Positions 1-5,277 are shown, numbered from the stretch's first letter. The stretch: 5,639 nucleotides of DNA from Candidatus Poseidoniaceae archaeon (GCA_022425585.1 JAKMFF010000210.1:1-5639); one strand, 5' to 3'. Notes: generated by a model from the sequence alone, not told the origin. Numbers and translations: made by a program.

Positions 1-142
1 GGACAGGAAAAGTGATTTAGGTGCAGGTTGGGGTTTTGGCGCCAGACTATTCAAGGTTAGAGCAGATATTGGCATTATCGAAGTAAAAGAAAGATTGCTA
101 GACCCGCAGGACAACGGAGATTTTTTCCAACCAGTGAGGTGA
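1..142 (+). CDS. C-terminal end of an unidentified protein (5' part outside the window)
   Basis: Reading from base 2, 46 codons are open up to a TGA at 140-142, giving a C-terminal fragment that begins DRKSDLGAGWGFGARLF and ends DNGDFFQPVR. It is glycine-rich and then alternates hydrophobic and charged residues (RADIGIIEVKERLL), which looks like beta strands of a soluble fold. I do not recognise the family. The link to tiaS is strong: only four bases separate this stop from the tiaS ATG, and the AGGTGA that serves as the tiaS ribosome binding site lies in the last codon and stop codon. The two genes are therefore probably co-transcribed and translationally coupled. No other frame across bases 1-142 fits a gene end so neatly. 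The gene's start, length and function cannot be judged from this window. Confidence 0.6.
   Translation, partial: DRKSDLGAGWGFGARLFKVRADIGIIEVKERLLDPQDNGDFFQPVR
137..142 (+). promoter_or_regulatory. Shine-Dalgarno site of tiaS, made from the upstream stop codon
   Basis: AGGTGA matches the archaeal SD core (complement of the 16S 3' end) and sits four bases before the ATG at 147. It is formed by the last sense codon (AGG) and the TGA stop of the upstream gene, so a ribosome finishing that gene is already at the tiaS start. This supports 147 as the start. Confidence 0.7.
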
Positions 143-146
143 GAAT

Positions 147-1340
147 ATGGGCTGGCTAGGAATTGATGATACAGACCATATTAATGGAGGTTGTACAACA
201 CACACACTGTACCAATTGATTAGTAATTTACCACCACAATTTTCCTACCAAAACCCAAGATTAGTTAGATTGTGGCCATATGCTGCACAAAGAACACGCG
301 GGAATGCCGCAGTTGCAATCGAAATTATAACCGATGACAATGAAGAAGAATTGATACAATTTCTAGAAGATTGGTGGAATGAAAAAATACTGCCACTCAA
401 GGACAATATATCTACTTCCAAAGACTATCAAAGAAAACAGTACCCTACTGACCCCGGAATGGTGTGGTTTAACAGACAGCCAAAAGCTGAATTTTATTGG
501 TCTGCTGTGACTAAAGAAGTCACCAAACAACAGGCACCTAAAGCAGATTTCTCTTGGGGTGGACATGGTATAATTGGAGCATCTGCTGCCGTCATTTGGC
601 CAGGTCTCAACCATACATTTGAAGCAATATCATGGCGCACTAGCGAAGCGATTACTGGTCGTAAAAAGCGAGAGATTGATATGTCTGCTTTAGCAGTGGT
701 TGATAATGACCCTGAGACTTTCATGTCTAGAGATGTTAGGTCAAATAATATTTTAATTGCTCCAAGAGGTAATTGCCCGGTATTATTTGGATTAAGAGCC
801 AAAACAATGGCTGCTGCGGAAAAAAATTGTCAATTGCTACTTGATGCGGTAAATACTGAACAAGCAGAAGGATACATAGTATTTCAGACGAATCAAGCAA
901 CAGATGATCATCTAGCAGATAATAAAACCGATGTCGTGACCAACACTAGTATTTTGAAGAGAGGGACTGTTGTTATTGAAACAAAAGATAATGGCAAATT
1001 ATTGGCATTTGCTGAATCTGGAGAGATTAAACTCTTATCTCAATGGCTGGAAAAAGGCGACAAGATTGAATTTAACGGTTTGAAAAGTCCCGATGGTTCT
1101 ATTCATTTAGAAAAAATGAGGGTTTTAGTTGCCGCACCAAAACGTAAACGCCCATTATGTCAAGACTGTCAAGTAACTATGAAATCAATGGGCAATAATC
1201 AACCAGTAAGATGTCCTAAATGCCGAAGGACCTCTCAAACTTTATGGCTTGAGATTGAAAGATCACCTCCTTCGAAAGACTGGCTTCAACCACCGATTGA
1301 TGCTAGAAGGCATTTATCTCGACCATTAGATTGGAACTAA
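147..1340 (+). CDS. tiaS: tRNA(Ile2) 2-agmatinylcytidine synthetase TiaS
   Basis: TiaS joins agmatine to C34 of the CAU anticodon of tRNA(Ile2) using ATP, making agmatidine so that archaea read AUA as isoleucine. It acts in the cytoplasm. The 397-residue protein opens with the family motif GIDDTD (residues 5-10) followed by GGCTT (14-18); family members autophosphorylate a threonine at this place, here T17 or T18. Other TiaS landmarks are RGNAA (51-55), GGHGIIGASAA (138-148), the CPVLFGLR stretch (210-217) and FQTNQATDDHL (246-256). An OB-fold-like segment follows (about 265-330), then a zinc ribbon with C338, C341, C356 and C359. Length and domain order match full-length family members of about 400-430 residues. 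The start is set by the SD four bases upstream and by the motif beginning at residue 5. It appears to be the downstream gene of an operon with the fragment at 1-142. The reading frame is intact. Confidence 0.95.
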   Translation: MGWLGIDDTDHINGGCTTHTLYQLISNLPPQFSYQNPRLVRLWPYAAQRTRGNAAVAIEIITDDNEEELIQFLEDWWNEKILPLKDNISTSKDYQRKQYPTDPGMVWFNRQPKAEFYWSAVTKEVTKQQAPKADFSWGGHGIIGASAAVIWPGLNHTFEAISWRTSEAITGRKKREIDMSALAVVDNDPETFMSRDVRSNNILIAPRGNCPVLFGLRAKTMAAAEKNCQLLLDAVNTEQAEGYIVFQTNQATDDHLADNKTDVVTNTSILKRGTVVIETKDNGKLLAFAESGEIKLLSQWLEKGDKIEFNGLKSPDGSIHLEKMRVLVAAPKRKRPLCQDCQVTMKSMGNNQPVRCPKCRRTSQTLWLEIERSPPSKDWLQPPIDARRHLSRPLDWN

Positions 1341-1355
1341 ATATAACAATTAAGC

Positions 1356-1390
1356 CTAAGGGGGAAGGTACAATAATCAAACCCCTTTAG
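1356..1390. repeat. 9-bp inverted repeat between tiaS and the next gene, centred on a TATA-like box
   Basis: CTAAGGGGG (1356-1364) and CCCCTTTAG (1382-1390) are inverted copies matching at 8 of 9 positions. As RNA the mismatch becomes a G-U pair, giving a 9-bp stem with a 17-nt loop. The loop contains TACAATAA (1369-1376), the best TATA-like box for the gene starting at 1398, lying at the centre of the repeat (about 1373). Two readings are possible: a DNA operator flanking the promoter, or an RNA hairpin at the end of the tiaS transcript. No T-run follows the second arm, which weakens the terminator reading. Confidence 0.55.
1369..1376 (+). promoter_or_regulatory. Candidate TATA box of the small membrane protein gene at 1398
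   Basis: TACAATAA is centred about 25 nt before the ATG at 1398 and preceded by purine-rich GGGGGAAGG, which could serve as a TFB-recognition element. This spacing would give a transcript starting at or very near the ATG. The only SD-like sequence is a weak GTGAT at 1390-1394. The box is inferred from spacing and composition only. Confidence 0.35.
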
Positions 1391-1397
1391 TGATAAC

Positions 1398-1643
1398 ATG
1401 GTTGATGAATCAACTACCAAAAATATTGCATACTTTATTTTCATTATTTCATTTTTTGTTATGATATATTTCATAATAAATCAGGCGAAACATAACCGTA
1501 AGTCTTCTGTTGAGGAGAATGCCCCTAAAGTAGCTGGTTCGGATCAAATGGGTGGTGGGGCCAAGGACCCTACAGCATTTGAGGAACCCGATGATGACGC
1601 TCTAGAAGAAATGGCTGAATTATTAGGCGAAATAGATGATTAA
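1398..1643 (+). CDS. Small single-span membrane protein with an acidic tail, unknown function
   Basis: An 81-residue protein that I cannot assign to a family. After a short polar N-terminus (1-8) there is one strongly hydrophobic, aromatic-rich segment (about 9-28, AYFIFIISFFVMIYFII), followed at once by basic residues (KHNRK, 31-35). By the positive-inside rule the N-terminus faces outside and the remaining 46 residues are cytoplasmic. That tail is flexible in the middle (Gly/Ala/Ser, 46-56) and ends in a very acidic stretch (62-81) that may form a helix (DDDALEEMAELLGEIDD). Such a tail could bind a basic partner, but nothing shows which. The ATG at 1398 is the first in frame and has only a weak GTGAT upstream, consistent with a leaderless message. 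Its stop codon (1641-1643) shares bases with that of the converging gene. Composition and a clean membrane-tail layout support a real gene. Confidence 0.7.
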   Translation: MVDESTTKNIAYFIFIISFFVMIYFIINQAKHNRKSSVEENAPKVAGSDQMGGGAKDPTAFEEPDDDALEEMAELLGEIDD

Positions 1644-2233
1644 GAAACTAATTCCATTCCTTCGTCTACAATCTTCAATTTAGTTACTACTTCACTAGTT
1701 ACTAGATCTCTACAGTGCCCATCTTTGCTTTTGGACAATGTCCAAATTTCGAAACCATTTTCTCGAAAATAATTTTCACTACGGGCAAATATCGCACCAG
1801 TTTTCTTTCCGCTAGCATCAACTGTCCCTTTACTGATTAGAATTATCTTGATATCTTTACTAACATAATCAGAACACCGTTGAATTTCACTCAAATATTT
1901 TTTAGAAATTTTACCGCTGTTGTCGCACCAGTCATCTAAAATTATTAGCGAGACAGAAGGTAAATTCTTTGCCGCAGAAATGAGTGCGTCAACTGCTTTA
2001 TCCAAGGTTCCAGACATCATCATGGCATGGAATTTGGAAGATGCAACTGGTGATATATGAGCAAATAACTGCTGGAACCTTATTGGATTTGGCATCTCTA
2101 GACCAACCCAAAGTACTCGACTCCCCTCGCTTATGTGGTTAGCTGCCATTTGTAAACCAACAGTTGTCCCCCCACAACTACCCTCAATTGCTAAATGAAT
2201 TCGATTAGCAGACTTACTAGCATTCCATCGCAT
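1640..2233 (-). CDS. RecA/RadB-like P-loop protein with a degenerate Walker A motif
   Basis: This 197-residue protein has the layout of a RecA/RadA/RadB core. A hydrophobic strand leads into a P-loop position (IEGSCGGTTVGLQMA, 16-30), then comes the second strand with its glutamate (RVLWVGLEMPNPIRFQQLF, 39-57), comparable to the catalytic-Glu strand and following Arg/Gln helix of RadB. A Walker B strand follows (SLIILDDW, 95-102) and another core strand (KIILIS, 129-134). The Walker A lysine is absent: GSCGGTT replaces the usual GxxGxGKT, apparently one residue short, so ATP binding or hydrolysis is doubtful. Length is slightly below RadB (about 220-230). It could be a RadB-type recombination mediator, a KaiC-like regulator, or a paralogue acting as a structural partner; the superfamily is fairly sure, the role is not. 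The ATG at 2233 is the first in frame after an upstream stop and has no SD. Its stop overlaps that of the gene at 1398-1643. Confidence 0.72.
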   Translation of the reverse strand: MRWNASKSANRIHLAIEGSCGGTTVGLQMAANHISEGSRVLWVGLEMPNPIRFQQLFAHISPVASSKFHAMMMSGTLDKAVDALISAAKNLPSVSLIILDDWCDNSGKISKKYLSEIQRCSDYVSKDIKIILISKGTVDASGKKTGAIFARSENYFRENGFEIWTLSKSKDGHCRDLVTSEVVTKLKIVDEGMELVS

Positions 2234-2262
2234 GTTTGTAGGTGTGACGGCTAAAGTGAATG

Positions 2263-2273
2263 ACTATTTTGGC
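2263..2273 (-). promoter_or_regulatory. Candidate promoter (GCCAAAATAGT) of the RecA-like gene
   Basis: On the minus strand GCCAAAATAGT lies so that its AT box is centred about 33 nt before the ATG at 2233, giving a predicted leader of only a few bases. The same nine bases GCCAAAATA recur at almost the same distance from the minus-strand gene starting at 3001, which strengthens the call. No SD is present between the box and the start. Confidence 0.45.
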
Positions 2274-2283
2274 TAAATGATGC

Positions 2284-2292
2284 AAATACTAT
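2284..2292 (+). promoter_or_regulatory. Candidate TATA box of the tail-anchored protein gene at 2318
   Basis: AAATACTAT is centred about 30 nt upstream of the ATG at 2318, the spacing expected for a leaderless archaeal transcript. No SD lies between it and the ATG; the intervening sequence is C- and A-rich. The box sits about 11 bp from the divergent minus-strand promoter, so the two genes share an 84-bp control region (2234-2317). Confidence 0.35.
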
Positions 2293-2317
2293 TGACCTAT
2301 CACCCAGACCACTAAAC

Positions 2318-2560
2318 ATGCCCGAGTCCGAGAAAGCGGCCAGTAATGAAACCAATTATGTGGTAAAAAAGGGAGAGAGAATCCCACGTAAGCCCCAGGG
2401 AGAATATGCTGAAGCTGAAAGTTTGAAGCATGCCATATCACGCGATGGTTTTCTAGGAACCGCCATGGATGATAAGAACCAATATGGTCCAGTATCTATG
2501 ATGATATTATTACTCATCGTAGCGACAGTTACTGGATTGGGTTTAAAATTACTCAGTTGA
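2318..2560 (+). CDS. Small tail-anchored membrane protein, unknown function
   Basis: An 80-residue protein with a charged, hydrophilic N-terminal part (1-56) and one hydrophobic segment at the very C-terminus (about 57-78, GPVSMMILLLIVATVTGLGL), ending KLLS. This is the layout of a tail-anchored protein with the soluble part in the cytoplasm. The N-terminal part alternates basic and acidic residues (VVKKGERIPRKPQGEYAEAE) and looks largely disordered. Size and layout recall the archaeal Sec61-beta/SecG subunit, but the conserved glycine-rich and Arg-Tyr-Phe part of that family is not visible, so I do not assign it. The ATG at 2318 is preceded by a TATA-like box at leaderless spacing and by no SD. 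The last 12 bases overlap the end of the converging four-span membrane protein gene. Confidence 0.68.
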   Translation: MPESEKAASNETNYVVKKGERIPRKPQGEYAEAESLKHAISRDGFLGTAMDDKNQYGPVSMMILLLIVATVTGLGLKLLS

Positions 2561-3001
2561 GTCCACTTTTTTCGCTGCCTCAATGCTAGCAGGATTCATG
2601 GCAATTCTGATAAATATGATTGCTAACAATGAAGATATTATGAAAAATACCCCGACATAATTAGATATGTTATACCACATCATACAGACCCCAACCAGGG
2701 ATAAATAGGCAACTAGTTGACAGACCGCTGAGGCCCTATTCAAACGATCTTTCATCTCTTCGCTAAGCTTACCGGCATTTTCCATTAAAAATGTGTAAAT
2801 AAGGAAGTATATACCTTGAAATGGCAACGTTGCCGCGATTATTGCTAAGGCGATTTCTCTGATAAATTTGGGATTAGATTCCTGTTCTATACCTTGAAAT
2901 AACATAACTGCTGTATTTGTACCTAACAATGCAGCCATTATTGTCCATCGCTTATCTTGGGAGGATGTTCTACTCTCCACATTGACAGACTTATCGGACA
3001 T
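2549..3001 (-). CDS. Four-span membrane protein, unknown function
   Basis: From the ATG at 3001 the protein has 150 residues. A polar N-terminus (1-18) precedes four predicted membrane segments at about 19-38 (WTIMAALLGTNTAVMLFQGI), 48-72 (AIIAATLPFQGIYFLIY region), 90-111 (ASAVCQLVAYLSLVGVCMMWY) and 114-135 (NYVGVFFIISSLLAIIFIRI). The middle loop (about 73-89) is charged and, with both termini, probably cytoplasmic. No catalytic motif or known family is recognised. The frame extends upstream to a TTG at 3031, but that start would lie inside the AT-rich promoter box (3030-3037). The ATG at 3001 lies about 32 nt from the box, as for other genes here, so I prefer it. Its 3' end overlaps the preceding plus-strand gene by 12 bp. 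Confidence 0.7.
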   Translation of the reverse strand: MSDKSVNVESRTSSQDKRWTIMAALLGTNTAVMLFQGIEQESNPKFIREIALAIIAATLPFQGIYFLIYTFLMENAGKLSEEMKDRLNRASAVCQLVAYLSLVGVCMMWYNISNYVGVFFIISSLLAIIFIRIAMNPASIEAAKKVDSTE

Positions 3002-3029
3002 TAACTCTAAATTTGTCAACAAGGGTTTC

Positions 3030-3040
3030 AATATTTTGGC
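3030..3040 (-). promoter_or_regulatory. Candidate promoter (GCCAAAATATT) of the four-span membrane protein gene
   Basis: Minus-strand GCCAAAATATT places an AT box about 32 nt before the ATG at 3001. It shares GCCAAAATA exactly, and at nearly the same spacing (31 versus 32 nt), with the promoter region of the RecA-like gene. It also argues against initiation at the TTG at 3031, which lies within the element. Confidence 0.5.
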
Positions 3041-3074
3041 ATGTTATTGTAATATGATAACTTTTGAGCGGTGT

Positions 3075-3094
3075 TTTACTATTTTCGAAGTAAA
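3075..3094. repeat. Short inverted repeat in the divergent region upstream of purB
   Basis: TTTACT (3075-3080) and AGTAAA (3089-3094) are perfect 6-bp inverted copies with an 8-bp spacer, and a TTCGAA palindrome (3084-3089) lies partly inside. The site is roughly midway between the promoter of the minus-strand membrane protein gene and that of purB, where an operator could act. In such AT-rich DNA a 6-bp repeat may arise by chance, so this is weak. Confidence 0.25.
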
Positions 3095-3112
3095 TAACAA
3101 TAAAAATCTAAT

Positions 3113-3125
3113 CGAAATGTTATAG
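3113..3125 (+). promoter_or_regulatory. Candidate BRE plus TATA box of purB
   Basis: CGAAA (3113-3117), a typical purine-rich TFB-recognition element, is followed by TGTTATAG (3118-3125). The box is centred about 28 nt before the purB ATG at 3149, predicting a leaderless transcript. There is no SD between; the start is preceded by C- and A-rich sequence. Confidence 0.45.
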
Positions 3126-3148
3126 GATGTTGTCCAAGACCCCTAACC

Positions 3149-4498
3149 ATGGCATTCTGTCCACTAGATTACCGATACGGGTCGCAAGAGTTCAAACACA
3201 TATGGTCTGAACTTGGAAGACATGAAAGACAATTAGAAGTTGAGAGAGCTCTAATTTGGGCTCACATGCAACTCGGCAGAGTTTCCAAAGAAGACTATGA
3301 GGCTGTAGCAGCGATTTCTAATCCAACATCGGTTACTAAAGAACGGGTGTCAGAAATCGAAGCAGAAACCAGACACGACATAATGGCATTAACAAAAGCA
3401 ATGGCAGAAGCGGCCGGAGATGCTGGTTGGTGTATCCATTTAGGAGCCACTTCTAATGATATCGTCGATACTGCTGTGGGACTACAGTTGAGAGACAGTA
3501 TGGTTATGTTACGAGCAAGAATATGTGGACTCATCAATATTTGTGCTGAAGTAGCAGAGCGAGAAAGGGACACTGTAATGCTAGGTAGAACCCATGGTCA
3601 AGCCGCTGTCCCCATTACTTTCGGACTAAAAGCTGCAGTATGGCTAGATGAATTAAGAAGACAATTGATTAGACTTGATGAAAGAAGCCCGAGAATTGCT
3701 GTTGGTAAATTTCTAGGGGCTGTTGGAACCGGTGCAGCACAAGGTGTGCATGCTAGAAAGTTACAGGAATTGATTTTGACCCATTTAGGGCTTGGAGTAC
3801 CGCTGGCAACCACACAAGTTGTTGGTCGAGATAGATATGTAGAATATATCTCATGGTTAGCCAATGTCGCAACCACATGTGAAAAGATATTACAAGAAAT
3901 ACGTAACTTGCAGCGTTCAGAAATTGCTGAGGCTGGTGAAGGATTTGACGTTGAGAAACAAGTTGGTTCCTCAACTATGGCGCACAAGAAAAACCCCATA
4001 AAATCTGAAAATGCTAGCGGACTTGCCAGAATAGTTCGTTCTATGATCATACCAACTTACGAAAATGCCCTTCTATGGCACGAAAGAGATTTGGCTAATT
4101 CATCTAGTGAAAGATTTACTCTCTCCCATGCTTCAGCCCTATGTGATGACGTCATGGCCAAAACGACTGATGTTTTGAAGAATATGTGGGTTGATGCTGA
4201 GCGTTGTATGGAGAACATCAAATCACAGCGTGGACTAGTGATGGCTGAGAAGGTAATGATTGAACTAGTTGAACATGGCATTCCCAGAGATGAAGCCCAT
4301 GAAATATTAAGAGCAGCATCGTTTGAAGCCGTTGACAAAAAAATTGAGCTGATCGATATTTGTAGCAGAACACCTGCTATTGCTGCTGCATTTTCTGCTG
4401 AGGAATTAGAAGAAATGTTCGACCCTATGAATCACATCGGTGTGTCTGGAGAAATTGTTGATGAGTGTGTTCAATTAGCCAGAGAAGCCATCAAGTGA
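3149..4498 (+). CDS. purB: Adenylosuccinate lyase PurB
   Basis: PurB removes fumarate from SAICAR and from adenylosuccinate, two steps in de novo purine and AMP synthesis; it works as a cytoplasmic homotetramer with active sites built from three subunits. At 449 residues it has normal family length. Recognisable motifs, in order: RHD (75-77), substrate-binding TSNDIVDT (101-108), RTHGQ with the general-acid histidine (147-151, H149), and the fumarate lyase signature loop GSSTMAHKKNP (273-283) with the catalytic serine at 274 or 275. ERDLANSSSER (312-322) corresponds to the family ERDxxNSSxER segment. The rest is the expected helical bundle and C-terminal domain, with no frameshift or lost key residue. 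The ATG at 3149 lies at leaderless spacing from a BRE/TATA pair and gives the family-typical N-terminus. No other purine gene is nearby, so it appears to be transcribed alone. The 3' end overlaps dph6 on the other strand by 24 bp. Confidence 0.96.
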   Translation: MAFCPLDYRYGSQEFKHIWSELGRHERQLEVERALIWAHMQLGRVSKEDYEAVAAISNPTSVTKERVSEIEAETRHDIMALTKAMAEAAGDAGWCIHLGATSNDIVDTAVGLQLRDSMVMLRARICGLINICAEVAERERDTVMLGRTHGQAAVPITFGLKAAVWLDELRRQLIRLDERSPRIAVGKFLGAVGTGAAQGVHARKLQELILTHLGLGVPLATTQVVGRDRYVEYISWLANVATTCEKILQEIRNLQRSEIAEAGEGFDVEKQVGSSTMAHKKNPIKSENASGLARIVRSMIIPTYENALLWHERDLANSSSERFTLSHASALCDDVMAKTTDVLKNMWVDAERCMENIKSQRGLVMAEKVMIELVEHGIPRDEAHEILRAASFEAVDKKIELIDICSRTPAIAAAFSAEELEEMFDPMNHIGVSGEIVDECVQLAREAIK

Positions 4499-5155
4499 AT
4501 TTGAAATTTTGTTGATTTTGTACTGGCCTCTACGACCTAACCACTGTTTTTCACCCTCAATTTTTATCGAGCCTGAAAAGTGAGGCCCATATGTAATTAG
4601 AGTTTCATATTCACCACCCTCACCGTCAACATTGAACCTAAACTTATTTGACAACTCAATTAGTTTGGTCAACGATTGTTCTGTTAAGAGCTCACCTAAC
4701 CATGATTCATCAAGTACATCGCATGCTACACTTGTGATAACTACTCCAAAACCGTGTTCCACTAATCCAGTAATGTGACCCAGTGACGATTGATGCCAAA
4801 GAGGAGTGTAGCTAATAATTCCCAATCGATGACACATGCGTTCTATTCGGCTTTTTTGATAATCTGAACGTAGAGCACCACAAACCAAACCGTCAATTGA
4901 TAATTGAGATAGGGATTGCTCCAGTTCATCGACTTCTAAATCTTCAATTCCTTGAGTTTTAATTGGCACCCATGTCGTGCCAGATAATTTTGCTTGGTGA
5001 CCGACTATTTCAGTTCCTGGAATTTGAAACATCATAGAATCTTTGCCTTCAACAATCATTGTCACTAGGTGAGTAACCTCCCAACCTCGGCACTTTGCCC
5101 ACCACCATGCCGCAGAAGAATCCTTACCACCTGATGAAAGAATTGCTACTCGCAT
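4475..5155 (-). CDS. dph6: Diphthine-ammonia ligase Dph6 (ATP-pyrophosphatase family)
   Basis: Dph6 carries out the last step of diphthamide synthesis, ATP-dependent amidation of diphthine on the conserved histidine of elongation factor 2. The 226-residue protein matches the short archaeal form, which lacks the extra domains of eukaryotic Dph6. SSGGKDS (7-13) is the PP-loop that binds ATP pyrophosphate. Further family motifs are VCGAL (91-95), SDYQKSRIER (97-106), TPLWHQ (117-122) and NVDGEGGEYET (175-185), the C-terminal signature of this family. The ATG at 5155 is preceded by GGAGTG with a four-base spacer, so the start is well fixed. It is monocistronic here, divergent from psmA and convergent with purB, with 24 bp of 3' overlap. 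Other PP-loop enzymes (TilS, NAD or GMP synthetases) share only the first motif, so they are less likely. Function is by family, not shown here. Confidence 0.9.
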   Translation of the reverse strand: MRVAILSSGGKDSSAAWWWAKCRGWEVTHLVTMIVEGKDSMMFQIPGTEIVGHQAKLSGTTWVPIKTQGIEDLEVDELEQSLSQLSIDGLVCGALRSDYQKSRIERMCHRLGIISYTPLWHQSSLGHITGLVEHGFGVVITSVACDVLDESWLGELLTEQSLTKLIELSNKFRFNVDGEGGEYETLITYGPHFSGSIKIEGEKQWLGRRGQYKINKISNSLDGFSG

Positions 5156-5159
5156 ATTA

Positions 5160-5165
5160 CACTCC
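5160..5165 (-). promoter_or_regulatory. Shine-Dalgarno site of dph6
   Basis: Minus-strand GGAGTG lies four bases before the ATG at 5155 and matches most of the archaeal GGAGGTG consensus. It means dph6 has a real 5' leader, unlike the SD-less genes at 1640-3149, and it fixes the start. Confidence 0.65.
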
Positions 5166-5202
5166 AGAAACTAACTACTGATGAAATTGATTATCTATTC
5201 GT

Positions 5203-5207
5203 AGGAG
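5203..5207 (+). promoter_or_regulatory. Shine-Dalgarno-like AGGAG before a 21-codon ORF
   Basis: AGGAG lies four bases upstream of an ATG at 5212, the same spacing seen for tiaS, dph6 and psmA. It is the main reason to consider the following short ORF translated. In AT-rich DNA such a five-base match can occur by chance. Confidence 0.35.
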
Positions 5208-5211
5208 TTAT

Positions 5212-5277
5212 ATGGGTCGCAGAAAATGGGCTATTACTTCGACTAGACACAGAGGTAAGTTACCCTCATGCTCATAA
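5212..5277 (+). CDS. Possible small ORF (21 residues) in the psmA leader
   Basis: Twenty-one codons from ATG (5212) to TAA (5275-5277) encode a basic peptide beginning MGRRKWAITSTRHRGK, with five arginines and two lysines. An AGGAG sits at normal SD spacing. It ends 32 bases before the psmA ATG, so it could be a leader peptide, a tiny basic protein, or chance. I do not recognise it; it is not one of the small ribosomal proteins I know. The competing frame through the same DNA is open for 55 codons but has no ATG, so this ORF is the only candidate gene in the 154-bp gap on the plus strand. Confidence 0.3.
   Translation: MGRRKWAITSTRHRGKLPSCS

Noticed and set aside
363..802. Two antisense frames within tiaS (363-614 and 494-802).
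   Set aside because: They lie wholly within a conserved, well-identified gene and have no SD or promoter-like sequence of their own.
2318..2560. Identification of the tail-anchored protein as Sec61-beta (SecG).
   Set aside because: Only the layout fits. The conserved glycine-rich and Arg-Tyr-Phe segment before the membrane span is missing, and at 80 residues it is longer than the usual 50-60.
3043..3061. GTTAT...ATAAC inverted repeat in the divergent region before purB.
   Set aside because: Five-base AT-only arms with a nine-base spacer are expected by chance in a stretch this AT-rich.
3598..4050. 150-codon antisense frame inside purB, with further antisense frames at 3295-3573 and 4057-4338.
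   Set aside because: They mirror a complete, motif-confirmed purB frame, are Ser/Ala/Cys-rich as expected for antisense reading, and lack start signals.
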